The notes beneath the pieces were generated by a model. That model made no database searches, was not told where the DNA came from, and worked only from the letters and a program-made list of their open reading frames with translations. Positions 15,263-23,542 of a stretch of 35,982 nt of DNA are shown here, piece by piece. The stretch's first letter is position 1. Each line of letters starts with the position of its first letter. Source of the stretch: Dehalococcoidia bacterium (lineage in GTDB: Bacteria; Chloroflexota; Dehalococcoidia; Lucifugimonadales; VXLM01). The position numbers and the translations under genes were made by a program. The stretch lies in the NCBI GenBank assembly GCA_009841605.1, contig VXLM01000096.1:1-35982 (forward strand), read 5' to 3'.

Positions 15263-15583
15263 TCACTCCAGATGGAATACCTGCTCCAGTTGCACCATGC
15301 TCTCGTCCGGCAGGCCGGGCAAGTCTTCGAAATACTCGGCCATGAACGTCTGCCATCTCGTGTTGACATCCTCAGTCGCCATGCCGTCGAGGCTGGCCTG
15401 AAAGCTGTCCGCCGCCTCGAAGTAGCCGAACAGCATTCCGTCCTCAGTCAGAAAGAGCGAGTAGTTGTGCCAGCCGTGACGCCGGAGTGCGTCAAGCATC
15501 TCCGGCCACACCGCCTCGTGGTGCTTCTTGTACTCGTCCAACCGTTCCTTGCGGACCTTCAGAAGGAAGCCAGCTCGCTCCAT
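15263..15583 (-). CDS. rhaM: L-rhamnose mutarotase (RhaM-like)
   Basis: A 106-residue dimeric alpha+beta-barrel protein of the RhaM/YiiL family, which interconverts the anomers of L-rhamnose. The N-terminal AGFLLKVRKERLDEYKKHH, then VWPEMLDALRRHGWHNYSLF and MLFGYFEA, are the known motifs; the His in YKKHHEAVWPEM and the Tyr/Trp residues line the sugar site. The closing RWQTFMAEYFEDLP is also typical. It follows the Gfo/Idh/MocA gene by 16 bases and probably works with it and the aldo/keto reductase upstream. RhaM homologues also act on L-fucose or other 6-deoxysugars in some organisms. Confidence 0.87.
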   Translation of the reverse strand: MERAGFLLKVRKERLDEYKKHHEAVWPEMLDALRRHGWHNYSLFLTEDGMLFGYFEAADSFQASLDGMATEDVNTRWQTFMAEYFEDLPGLPDESMVQLEQVFHLE

Positions 15584-15599
15584 ATTGCAGCCTCGTTAC

Positions 15600-16661
15600 T
15601 TAGCATCGTGGTGTGATTTTGACGACGGTTCCGGTCTCGGACGAACGGTACCCGGCTTCAAGGAACTCCACGACCCGCGCCCCCACATCGCCCGGTGCCC
15701 GGTTCTTGCCTGTCCCGTTGATGAGATCGGCGAGGGAGCGTGACGGAAGGTGGGCAGGGTAGACCTCCTCCTCAGTGAGGTCGGAGAAGACCTCAGACTT
15801 GCCGTCGTGGTAGTACACGCTCATCCGTCCGTTCACCAGGTCTTGTCGGAGAAATCCGTTCGTTCCAAAGTAGGTGTTCACCTGCAGCTGCGGCTGGTCT
15901 GGTCGAACGCCACCAGTGGAGCCCATGACCCCGACTCCTCCATTGTTGAGCCTGTAACCGAATGCGTCGGCGAGATCTACCGCAAGGTCGAAGTTTTCCA
16001 CGAACCCGGACACCTCGACCGCGTGAAGCCCTGTCACCCAGAGCGCCATGCCCATCGGGTGCGTGACCTGAACCATGCCCTGGCCTCCACCCGCGAAGGC
16101 AGGATCGGAGTAGGTTGATGGATCCGGTCCGGTGACAGGGAATTTGAACACATCCGCGTAGTCGTCGGGGTTTCCGCGCAGGTAGGACTCGACCATGGAA
16201 GCGAAGATACCGGACACGAACTGTATCTCGCCGAGCCTGCCCGACTGCACGATGTCACGCGCAGCCTCGGCGTGTCGAGTGAAGTGGAACGTGTAGCCGA
16301 CCATCAGGTGCAGCCCGTTCCTCTTCGCTCTCTCGACAAGATCCCACGCCTCGTCCGCGCGAAGGGTCATCGGCTTCTCTACCATGACGCTGACTCCGGC
16401 GTCGAGCGCGTCGCGGGCGACCTCGTAGTGGAAGGCGTGCTGGACGGCGATGACCACGCCGTCGACGCCGGAGGCCAGCAGCTCCCGATGGTCGGTGTAC
16501 TGATTGGCGATGTCGTAGTAGTCGGCGGCCTTGGTCAGCTTGTCCTCTTTGAGGTCGGCGATTCCGACAAGCTCGGCGTTCTCGTAGGTCTTGAGGCTGG
16601 GAATGTGGAACTGCGTCGCCCACCAGCCCGCGCCGATAACGCCCATCCGCGCCTTGCTCAT
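15600..16661 (-). CDS. Gfo/Idh/MocA-family oxidoreductase
   Basis: A 353-residue NAD(P)-binding sugar oxidoreductase when started at ATG 16661 (MSKARMGVIGAGWW), two bases after the reductase stop and with GGAGGG before it; the in-frame upstream start at 16688 overlaps the preceding gene. The Rossmann motif is VIGAGWWA and the catalytic EKPM motif is present (VMVEKPMTL). The C-terminal domain is complete. Members oxidise or reduce sugars, inositols and sugar acids. It is the second gene of the AKR-Gfo/Idh-rhaM group. Confidence 0.88.
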   Translation of the reverse strand: MSKARMGVIGAGWWATQFHIPSLKTYENAELVGIADLKEDKLTKAADYYDIANQYTDHRELLASGVDGVVIAVQHAFHYEVARDALDAGVSVMVEKPMTLRADEAWDLVERAKRNGLHLMVGYTFHFTRHAEAARDIVQSGRLGEIQFVSGIFASMVESYLRGNPDDYADVFKFPVTGPDPSTYSDPAFAGGGQGMVQVTHPMGMALWVTGLHAVEVSGFVENFDLAVDLADAFGYRLNNGGVGVMGSTGGVRPDQPQLQVNTYFGTNGFLRQDLVNGRMSVYYHDGKSEVFSDLTEEEVYPAHLPSRSLADLINGTGKNRAPGDVGARVVEFLEAGYRSSETGTVVKITPRC

Positions 16662-16662
16662 G

Positions 16663-17577
16663 TCAGCCCTCCGAGCTCTCGCCCACACCGTCGAGGCGCC
16701 GCTTGGCCTCGGCGTACACGTCGTCGGGAAGGGCGCCGTTCATGGCGGCTACCCTAACGTTTTCTTCGAGGTGGTCGAGGTTCTGCGTGCCAACTATCGT
16801 GGTGTGCATGTCGGGATGCGACAGGGTGAACCGCAGGATGAAGGCCGTCTTGCTCTCGCCGGACTCGAGGAGTTCCCCGAGGCCCGCGTCGTCGAACGTC
16901 TCCCACGTTTCTTGTCTTGGCACACCCGAGACGCCGGGCTCTCCCTTCGCCACGCCACCTCTAATCACGGTGCCGATGCCTGCCTCGGCCGATTGTGCGA
17001 TGACGCCCTCGTGATCGCGATTCAGGGCAGAGTAGGGGATTTGGAACGCGTCGAACACGCCCATTTCGATGTGGTCGCGAATGTTGGGCAGGGAGGACGA
17101 CGAGGCGATGAACCGTATCTTTCCCTGGTCTCTGAGTCCAGCTAGCGTCTCGATGGCCTCGTTCTCGTCCAAGACCGATTTCGCCGGGCTTCCGTGAAAC
17201 TGCACGAGGTCGAGGCGGTCAGTCTTCATGCGTCGGAGACTCTGGTTCACTGCCGCCACGATGTTCTCTCGGGTATAGACGTGCCCATCCGCCTCAAACG
17301 CGGCGGGCGTCGCGGGGCACCCGCACTTCGTAGCGATGTAGAACTCATCGCGACGGTGCGAGATGGCTTTGCCGATGCGTTCCTCGCTGAGGCCGTAGTC
17401 AACGGACGTGTCGATGAAGTTGATTCCCGCGTCCAGCACTGCGTTGAGCGCTCTTGTGGATTGCTCATCGCTCACGGCCCGGTCGCCGTCATCCGAACGG
17501 AGTTCCATCGCCCCGTACCCAAGTCGCGTCACCTCAAGGCCGGTGCGCCCAAGCACCGCAGTCGGCAGATTCGCCAT
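16663..17577 (-). CDS. Aldo/keto reductase (paralogue 2)
   Basis: A 304-residue AKR of the aldose 1-dehydrogenase kind. The tetrad is Asp56 (INFIDTS), Tyr61 (VDYG), Lys84 (ATKCGC) and His128 (VQFHGS). The N terminus [20 protein letters not shown] and the C-terminal [13 protein letters not shown] closely match aldo/keto reductase 1, so the two arose by duplication. ATG 17577 is chosen over GTG 17586 because GGGAGG lies eight bases before it, while the GTG sits against that site. It is the first gene of the minus-strand deoxysugar group and is divergent from the phosphodiesterase-like gene. Confidence 0.88.
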   Translation of the reverse strand: MANLPTAVLGRTGLEVTRLGYGAMELRSDDGDRAVSDEQSTRALNAVLDAGINFIDTSVDYGLSEERIGKAISHRRDEFYIATKCGCPATPAAFEADGHVYTRENIVAAVNQSLRRMKTDRLDLVQFHGSPAKSVLDENEAIETLAGLRDQGKIRFIASSSSLPNIRDHIEMGVFDAFQIPYSALNRDHEGVIAQSAEAGIGTVIRGGVAKGEPGVSGVPRQETWETFDDAGLGELLESGESKTAFILRFTLSHPDMHTTIVGTQNLDHLEENVRVAAMNGALPDDVYAEAKRRLDGVGESSEG

Positions 17578-17683
17578 ATCGCGCACCTCCCGGTTTTTCG
17601 GTATCCTACCATAGGTCTTCCGAGCGCGAATACGTACTCATCCATAGTGCTAGGACTCCCATTTAATCGAGGAGCGTGCCCAA

Positions 17684-19117
17684 TTGCCCGCCGTATTGAT
17701 ATTCGCCATCGACGGCCTCCAGCCCTCTCAGGTGACCGACGAACTGATGCCGAACCTTGCGGCGTTTGCGTCCGGTGGAGTCTTCTTTGACAACCATCAT
17801 CCCGTCTATCCGTCCGTCACGCGGGTGAACGCTGCCAGCATCATGACGGGGTGCTACCCCGGCCGTCACGGTCTCGTTGGCAACACGCTCGTCATCCGCG
17901 AGTACGACCGGACCCGCGCATTCTCGGCGCTTGTGGACGAGCTGTCGCTAGTCGTCGAGAAGACCGGACGACTGCTCTTCCGTCCTACGCTGGCGGAGAT
18001 CATCTCCGGGCACAGGAAAAAGTTCGTAACAGTGGGCACCGGCTCAAGCGGCAATACGTTCGTCCACAACCCCAAACCGAATGCCGGGCACGGACGGAGC
18101 GTCCACCCGGAATTCACGATCCCAGCGGACCTCGGAGCGACCATCGTCAAGCGCTTCGGCGAGTGGGGAGAGCGTACCGATCCCGACTACGGACGCAACG
18201 AGTACGCCACGCGCGTCCTGACTGAGTACGCTCTGGACGACTGCGACCTCGCGGTCTATTGGTGCGACGAACCCGACCATGCGCAGCATGCCGCTGGGGT
18301 GAACTCCGATCTCGGAAAGCAGGCTCTCGCCGTTGCCGACAATGCGTTCGGCAAGGTCATCGAGCATCTGGACGAGAACGGCCGTCGGAATGAGACCGAC
18401 ATCATGATCGTGTCCGACCACGGCTACTCGACTTCGCGAGGCCTGATCGGCATTGAGTCGCTCGTCAAGCACAAATGCCCTGTCTCGGTTGTACTTGGAA
18501 CGAACGGGGCCTCTGCCCTATTCTGGGTGCCTGACAGGAACACGGATGCCGTCGATCAACTGGCGGAATGGTTGATGCGACAGCCCTGGTGCGGCGCCAT
18601 CACGGTCCCAAGTGCCCACGGCGGCATCGAGGGCACTCTCCCTGCGCGTCTCGTTGGGCAGGAAGGGGAACGTTCTCCCGACCTGACGATGTCCTTCACG
18701 TGGGACTCCGAGTCGAATGCGGTCGGCGTGCCGGGGCTGGCGCATACGGCAGGCCAGCCGGTCGGTCAGGGCGATCACGGCTCACTCAGCAAGCACGAGA
18801 TGAGGAACACGCTGATCGCGGGAGGTCCCAGTTTCAAGAGCGGTATCCACATGGACAGTCCGACCGGAAACGTAGACCTTGCCCCGACGGTGCTCAGGAT
18901 ACTCGGCCTGCCGGGCGGCGAGAGCATGGATGGTCGGGTATTGGAGGAGGCGCTTGACGGCGGGCGGGACCCCGATTCGGTCGAGTCGAATACCGAGACG
19001 TTCAGCGCCGAGCGGGAGCTAGGTCATGCTAGATACCGGCAGGAGATCACGACGACGAGCGTGGGCAAGACGACATACGTCGATCAGGGAAGCGCCGAAC
19101 GGGTCATAGCGACGTAG
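17684..19117 (+). CDS. Alkaline phosphatase superfamily hydrolase (NPP-like)
   Basis: A 477-residue phosphodiesterase/phosphatase of the type-I nucleotide pyrophosphatase group. Metal and catalytic residues are Asp10 (FAIDGLQ), nucleophile Thr46 (YPSVTRVN), Asp198 and His202 (EPDHAQHAAG), Asp245 and His246 (VSDHGYS) and a later His in QGDHGSLSKHEM. TTG 17684 is the likely start, since GAGGAG lies nine bases upstream and the first residues PAVLIFAIDG are the family's first strand. No signal peptide is seen. It converges with three amidohydrolase genes, its stop being six bases from the first. Confidence 0.87.
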   Translation: MPAVLIFAIDGLQPSQVTDELMPNLAAFASGGVFFDNHHPVYPSVTRVNAASIMTGCYPGRHGLVGNTLVIREYDRTRAFSALVDELSLVVEKTGRLLFRPTLAEIISGHRKKFVTVGTGSSGNTFVHNPKPNAGHGRSVHPEFTIPADLGATIVKRFGEWGERTDPDYGRNEYATRVLTEYALDDCDLAVYWCDEPDHAQHAAGVNSDLGKQALAVADNAFGKVIEHLDENGRRNETDIMIVSDHGYSTSRGLIGIESLVKHKCPVSVVLGTNGASALFWVPDRNTDAVDQLAEWLMRQPWCGAITVPSAHGGIEGTLPARLVGQEGERSPDLTMSFTWDSESNAVGVPGLAHTAGQPVGQGDHGSLSKHEMRNTLIAGGPSFKSGIHMDSPTGNVDLAPTVLRILGLPGGESMDGRVLEEALDGGRDPDSVESNTETFSAERELGHARYRQEITTTSVGKTTYVDQGSAERVIAT

Positions 19118-19123
19118 CCAGCC

Positions 19124-20269
19124 TCATGCGAGGTACCGACGGTACTCGCGGCCACCCTTTATCGTCTTGACGTGGGTCAACCGGTGTGTCGCCTCCACGA
19201 CCCGCCGTCCTCCTGAATCGCTCAGCTCAAACCGTCCCTCTTCGAGCTTGGAGGTCGTCACGTCGCCGACCGCGCCCGGCCTGAGCGTTCCCAGTTCATC
19301 GGACTTGCCAATGACCCTTGCCGGAGCTTCGGTGCCCAACCGTATGACCTCGTCCAGCCTCATTCCCAAGTGAAGGAACTTCGAGAGCGTGGTGTGTAGA
19401 TCGTAGACCGTCCTGTCCACGTTCCCGATGTGGAGGTCGCTGCTGATGGTGTCGGGCAAGAACCCCTGAGACGTTGCGCGTTCCATCGTCTCGAAAGAGA
19501 AGCTGCCTTTGCCGTGGCCCACGTCGAAGACGACCCCGCGTTCCTTGGCCGCCCATGCCTCTTCGAGGACGTTTCCTTCGGAGTCGAGGATGCCGTTGCC
19601 GCCGGGGCTGTACCGAAACGAGTGAGTCAGGACATCGCCGGGACGAAGCATGTTCAGACGCTCAACGACGGGGATGCTCGTGCCGCCGAGATGGAGCATG
19701 AAGATGCCGTCCATGCCTTCCGCCGCGTCGATGGCCCTCCTGAGCACCTCTCTATAGCTCTCGGCAGGTAGGGGAGGTATCCGCGCCTTTACGCCAAGTA
19801 CGACATCACGATGCTCTTTACCTACGCGCACGGCATGTTCAACTTTGGCCCACCGGATGTCTTCGAGACCGGCATAGCCCAAGGCCATGCCCATCCCGGA
19901 GATATTGAGCATGACGTAGATACGCGTCATGGCGCGGTCGATGACGTACTTGCGGAACGCGGGGAATGTGTGCGCGCCGGACGAACCGGCGTCTACAACA
20001 GTCGTGACTCCGCGAGCAATGTGTACGGTGTCCGCGTCGACTCCGTAGCGCGACGCGCCCCAGAAGTCGTGCGTGTGGAGGTCTATGAGGCCGGGTGTGA
20101 CAATCAAGCCTCTGGCGTCAATAACGTCACGGGCTTGGTCGGCAGGGATGTTATCGGCGACGAGCGCGACCTTTCCGTCGGCCAGCGCCACGTCGCGCAT
20201 GGCGTCTATCCCCTGTGAGGGGTCGATGACGTGTCCGCCCGATACTATCAGGTCGTATCTATGTGCCAC
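19124..20269 (-). CDS. Amidohydrolase paralogue C (COG3964-like)
   Basis: A 381-residue metal-dependent amidohydrolase, the last of three tandem paralogues. His65 and His67 (IDLHTHDFW), Lys161 (VLGVKARI) as the likely carbamylated lysine, His193 (MLHLGG), His216 (LTHSFR) and Asp278 (SSDLH) are the expected metal set. These features fit the amidohydrolase/deacetylase branch near dihydroorotase. GTG 20269 is the start, overlapping the previous paralogue's stop by 11 bases, which suggests translational coupling. The substrate is unknown. The DVGHGKGSF loop is shared by all three paralogues. Confidence 0.88.
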   Translation of the reverse strand: MAHRYDLIVSGGHVIDPSQGIDAMRDVALADGKVALVADNIPADQARDVIDARGLIVTPGLIDLHTHDFWGASRYGVDADTVHIARGVTTVVDAGSSGAHTFPAFRKYVIDRAMTRIYVMLNISGMGMALGYAGLEDIRWAKVEHAVRVGKEHRDVVLGVKARIPPLPAESYREVLRRAIDAAEGMDGIFMLHLGGTSIPVVERLNMLRPGDVLTHSFRYSPGGNGILDSEGNVLEEAWAAKERGVVFDVGHGKGSFSFETMERATSQGFLPDTISSDLHIGNVDRTVYDLHTTLSKFLHLGMRLDEVIRLGTEAPARVIGKSDELGTLRPGAVGDVTTSKLEEGRFELSDSGGRRVVEATHRLTHVKTIKGGREYRRYLA

Positions 20270-21398
20270 GGAGCCACGGTTTGTACATTTGTCCGCTCTT
20301 GACGGTGGCTATATGGGTCAGCCTTTTGCGAGACGTGACCGAGCGTCCATACGAGTCGGTGAGCTTGAAAGATCCTTCGTCGATCCGGGCAATCGTGGCG
20401 TCGCCCACTGCTCCGGCCTTCAGGGTGCCCAGACGGTCATGGACTCCCATCGTCTTGGCCGTCTCCACGGTCGTGAGGCCGATAACGTCGTACAGCGACA
20501 TTCCCAGCCACATGAGCTTGGATATCGTCGTCACCTGGTCGAATACCGGCCCCTCGATGTTGTAGAGGTGCAGGTCGCTGCTGATATTGCCGGGCCGGAA
20601 ACCGTCCGCCATCGCGCGCTCTGCCACGTCGAACGAGAAGCTGCCCGCGCCGTGACCCACATCGAATACGATTCCTCGCCGCTGGTGCTCTCTAAACGCT
20701 TCCTTGACCTTCCCCGCGTCATCGAGGATACCTTCCGCGTGACCGTGGAACGAGTGCGTTACCACGTCTCCCAGGCGGAGCATCTCGATGAGAGACTCCA
20801 GCGGAGTGTGAGTCTTGCCGACGTGGATCATCACGAACCCGTCGATAGCCTCCGCCGCCTCTATCGCTCGCTTCAGCGATTCCACGTCGTGCTGGCGCGT
20901 TATGTCCTGAGAAAGCCGCGCCTTGATGCCGACTATGCGGTCGCGGTTCTGCCGGCCTACTCGCACGGCCTGGTCTACGTCGGCGTGCCGAAGGTCTTCG
21001 AGCTCGCCAATGTCGTCGGAGATCATGCCGGTCAGCGAGATATTCAGGAGGGCATACAGCCTGGTATCCGCCCGTTCGATGACATATCGCCGGAATGCGT
21101 CAAACGTGGCGGCGCCTGACGATCCTGCATCGACCGCCGTCGTCACGCCGTTCCCGATATTGGTGACGTCAGGGTCGATTCCGTAGTGAGACACCCCCCA
21201 GAAGTTGTGCACGTGGAGGTCGATCAGCCCCGGCGTGACGATCAGCCCCGTCGCGTCGAGGACCTCCGTCGCGTCGTCCTCCGAGATTCCGGTCGCAACC
21301 GACGCTACTTTTCCGTTGACGAACGCAACGTTGGCAGGGCCGTTGACCCCCTGCGCTGGGTCGACGACGGTCCCGCCTTTGATGAGAAGGTCGTACAA
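20259..21398 (-). CDS. Amidohydrolase paralogue B (COG3964-like)
   Basis: A 379-residue paralogue of its neighbours. His62 and His64 (IDLHVHNFWG), Lys159 (VGIKARL), His in MIHVGKTHTP, His in VTHSFHGH and Asp in SSDLHLYN are kept. The start is TTG 21398 (TTGTACGACCTT), with GAGG ten bases upstream; paralogue A starts with the same TTG-TAY-GAC pattern. Domain and fold match the COG3964 amidohydrolases. It overlaps paralogue C by 11 bases and lies 149 bases after A, in a gap holding an inverted repeat. Confidence 0.88.
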   Translation of the reverse strand: MYDLLIKGGTVVDPAQGVNGPANVAFVNGKVASVATGISEDDATEVLDATGLIVTPGLIDLHVHNFWGVSHYGIDPDVTNIGNGVTTAVDAGSSGAATFDAFRRYVIERADTRLYALLNISLTGMISDDIGELEDLRHADVDQAVRVGRQNRDRIVGIKARLSQDITRQHDVESLKRAIEAAEAIDGFVMIHVGKTHTPLESLIEMLRLGDVVTHSFHGHAEGILDDAGKVKEAFREHQRRGIVFDVGHGAGSFSFDVAERAMADGFRPGNISSDLHLYNIEGPVFDQVTTISKLMWLGMSLYDVIGLTTVETAKTMGVHDRLGTLKAGAVGDATIARIDEGSFKLTDSYGRSVTSRKRLTHIATVKSGQMYKPWLRGT

Positions 21399-21437
21399 CA
21401 GTTGTGTACCTCGCGCGAAGGACCGTTCAGGACTCGT

Positions 21438-21503
21438 GCTTCGACAGGCTCATCATGAACGGACTGAAAGGAGGGAATCGTTCCGCCCTGAGCTTGTCGA
21501 AGC
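21438..21503. repeat. Inverted repeat element (TTCGACAGGCTC/GAGCTTGTCGAA)
   Basis: GCTTCGACAGGCTC (21438-21451) and GAGCTTGTCGAAGC (21490-21503) form an inverted repeat matching at 13 of 14 positions, with 38 bases between. This is a familiar short intergenic element found in many bacterial genomes. It sits between amidohydrolase paralogues A and B. Confidence 0.6.
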
Positions 21504-21547
21504 GCAGCGGTAAACGAGTCTAACGGCCCTTCAATGAGTTCCTAATG

Positions 21548-22678
21548 CTACCGATTCCAGTCCCGGTACCGTTTCCCGTCCTTGACGGTCTCAATGGAGT
21601 TGATCTTCCTGCTCGCGGACGTCGTCTTCCGTTCCGCGTCCATGTACGTGTAGTCGCCGTCGTCTACCGAGAGGATGCTCACATCGGCGGTTGTGCCGAT
21701 GGCCAGCGACCCCAGGTCTTCCGCGATCCCCATCTTCTCGGCTGGGGCCAGCGTGCTGAGACGCACAACGTCCTCGATCGGAATGCCGAAGTGCAGGAAC
21801 TTCGACATGGTGGTGACCTGATCGTAGACCGGCCCCTCCACGCTGAGGGTGCTCACGTCGCTGCTGATGGTGTCGGGATAGAAGCCCTGCGCGAGCGCGG
21901 TCTCGATGGTGTCGAACGAGCAGCTCCCCCCGCCGTGCCCAACGTCGAACACTATCCCATTCTTCTGAGCCTCCCGTATCTCGTCCGTCACCGTCCGTTC
22001 CGCGCTCACGACGCCGCCCCACTGCCGGAAGGCATGCGTCACCACGTCTCCAGGACGCAGGTGCCTCGTCAGTGTCTCCAAGGGGGTCTCGATGTCGCCC
22101 ACGTGCACCATTACGATGCCGTCGAACATCTCGGCGGCGGCTATGGCGCGTTTCAGCGCGTCGAGCTTATCGTCCATGAAGATCGTATGGTGCGAGAGGC
22201 GCACCTTGATTCCCAGTATCAGGTCACCGTTTTGGCGACCCATCTCGCCGGCGTCGTCCACTCTCGCCCAGCGCATGTCGAAGAGCTCGCCGATTGTGGG
22301 CGAGATGATCCCCATCGCGGAGATGTTGAGCAGGGCGTAGAGTCTTGTGTCGGATCGCTCCATGACCGTGCGACGGAAGTGGGGAAACGTCCTCGCGCCC
22401 GCGGAGCCGCAGTCCATCGCCGTCGTCACGCCACGTGCGATGTTGATCGAGTCCGGATCGAGGCCGTAGCAGCAAACGCCCCAGTAGGCGTGCATGTGCA
22501 TGTCTATCAGTCCTGGAGTGACGATCAGTCCGGCTGCGTCTACTTCCTCATGTGACTCTGCCTCGATGTTGTTTTCTATAGCTGCAACCTTGCCGTCGGC
22601 AATTGCCACGTCGCGGACGTCGTTGAGTCCCTGGGCGGCGTCGATTACCGTTCCACCTCTTATAAGCAAGTCATACAA
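21548..22678 (-). CDS. Amidohydrolase paralogue A (COG3964-like)
   Basis: A 376-residue amidohydrolase, first in the run of three. The metal motif is IDMHMHAYWG, with LILGIKVRLS (Lys), MVHVGDIETP, VTHAFR and SSDVSTL following. In that last motif the His seen in B and C after SSD (SSDLH) is replaced (SSDVS), a possible change in specificity. TTG 22678 is supported as the start by GGAGGG (22686-22691 on the opposite strand) about eight bases upstream. The gene is divergent from birA. Confidence 0.87.
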   Translation of the reverse strand: MYDLLIRGGTVIDAAQGLNDVRDVAIADGKVAAIENNIEAESHEEVDAAGLIVTPGLIDMHMHAYWGVCCYGLDPDSINIARGVTTAMDCGSAGARTFPHFRRTVMERSDTRLYALLNISAMGIISPTIGELFDMRWARVDDAGEMGRQNGDLILGIKVRLSHHTIFMDDKLDALKRAIAAAEMFDGIVMVHVGDIETPLETLTRHLRPGDVVTHAFRQWGGVVSAERTVTDEIREAQKNGIVFDVGHGGGSCSFDTIETALAQGFYPDTISSDVSTLSVEGPVYDQVTTMSKFLHFGIPIEDVVRLSTLAPAEKMGIAEDLGSLAIGTTADVSILSVDDGDYTYMDAERKTTSASRKINSIETVKDGKRYRDWNR

Positions 22679-22744
22679 TTCGATTCCCTCCGACAGAGAC
22701 GGGTGCGCTGCGAAAGCGGCGTTAGTGTACCATGTCGCGGGGCC

Positions 22745-23542
22745 ATGGTTGATGCAGACAATAACCGGCGGGAACTGGATGTTGACCGCCTCTCAAGCCA
22801 ACTGAGCGGCTGCATCGTTGGTCGTGAAATCCACTTCTTCAAGGCGCTCGGATCGACGATGGACGAGGCGAAGAGGATGGCGGAAGACGGCGCGTCCGAG
22901 GGCGCCGTAGTCATCGCCGAAGAGCAGACGGTGGGCAGGGGACGGTTCGATCGCTCATGGGTGTCCGAGCCGGGGAAGGACCTGCTTTTTTCGGTGGTCT
23001 TCAGGCCGGACGCAACGCAGGCCCCGTACATCAACATGGCCGCGGCTGTGTCGGTATGCTCGACTGTAGGCCAAGCGACAGGACTTGCCGCATCCATAAA
23101 GTGGCCGAACGACGTGAAACTGGCCGGGCGCAAGGTTTCGGGGATTCTTGTAGAGAGCGCGGTGTCACGTGCGGACATCGAGTTCACCGTTTTAGGGGTG
23201 GGCCTGAACGTCAATTCCAATCCCGCAACCGTTCCACAAATCGCCGAGATCGCCACGAGCATGTACCGTGAGACGGGAATCACTTTCGACCGTACGGATA
23301 CCCTCATTCAGGTGCTCCGAGAGCTGGATAGCAAGTACTCCCTCATCATGGCGGGACAATCCATGAGACAGGAATGGGCATCACGGTTGGAGACGCTCGG
23401 ACGGAACGTGGTCGTGCGCTGGCAGGACAGTCAGGAAGAAGGCGTGGCCGTCGGGGTCGACGAGATGGGAAATCTCATCCTGACCAAAGCGGACGGCACA
23501 ACGAGAACCGTCGTCGCCGGCGAGGTGACGCTTCAAGCATGA
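22745..23542 (+). CDS. birA: Biotin--[acetyl-CoA carboxylase] ligase (BirA-like)
   Basis: A 265-residue biotin protein ligase that joins biotin to the carboxyl-carrier lysine. The biotinyl-AMP loop GRGRFDR is at 64-70 (QTVGRGRFDRSW), KWPNDVKLAGRKVSGIL follows, and GVGLNVNSN is the usual core strand. It lacks the N-terminal helix-turn-helix of E. coli BirA, so it is a monofunctional ligase and not a repressor. ATG 22745 begins close to the domain; an in-frame GTG 42 bases upstream is less likely. The stop overlaps the next gene by four bases (ATGA). Confidence 0.9.
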   Translation: MVDADNNRRELDVDRLSSQLSGCIVGREIHFFKALGSTMDEAKRMAEDGASEGAVVIAEEQTVGRGRFDRSWVSEPGKDLLFSVVFRPDATQAPYINMAAAVSVCSTVGQATGLAASIKWPNDVKLAGRKVSGILVESAVSRADIEFTVLGVGLNVNSNPATVPQIAEIATSMYRETGITFDRTDTLIQVLRELDSKYSLIMAGQSMRQEWASRLETLGRNVVVRWQDSQEEGVAVGVDEMGNLILTKADGTTRTVVAGEVTLQA

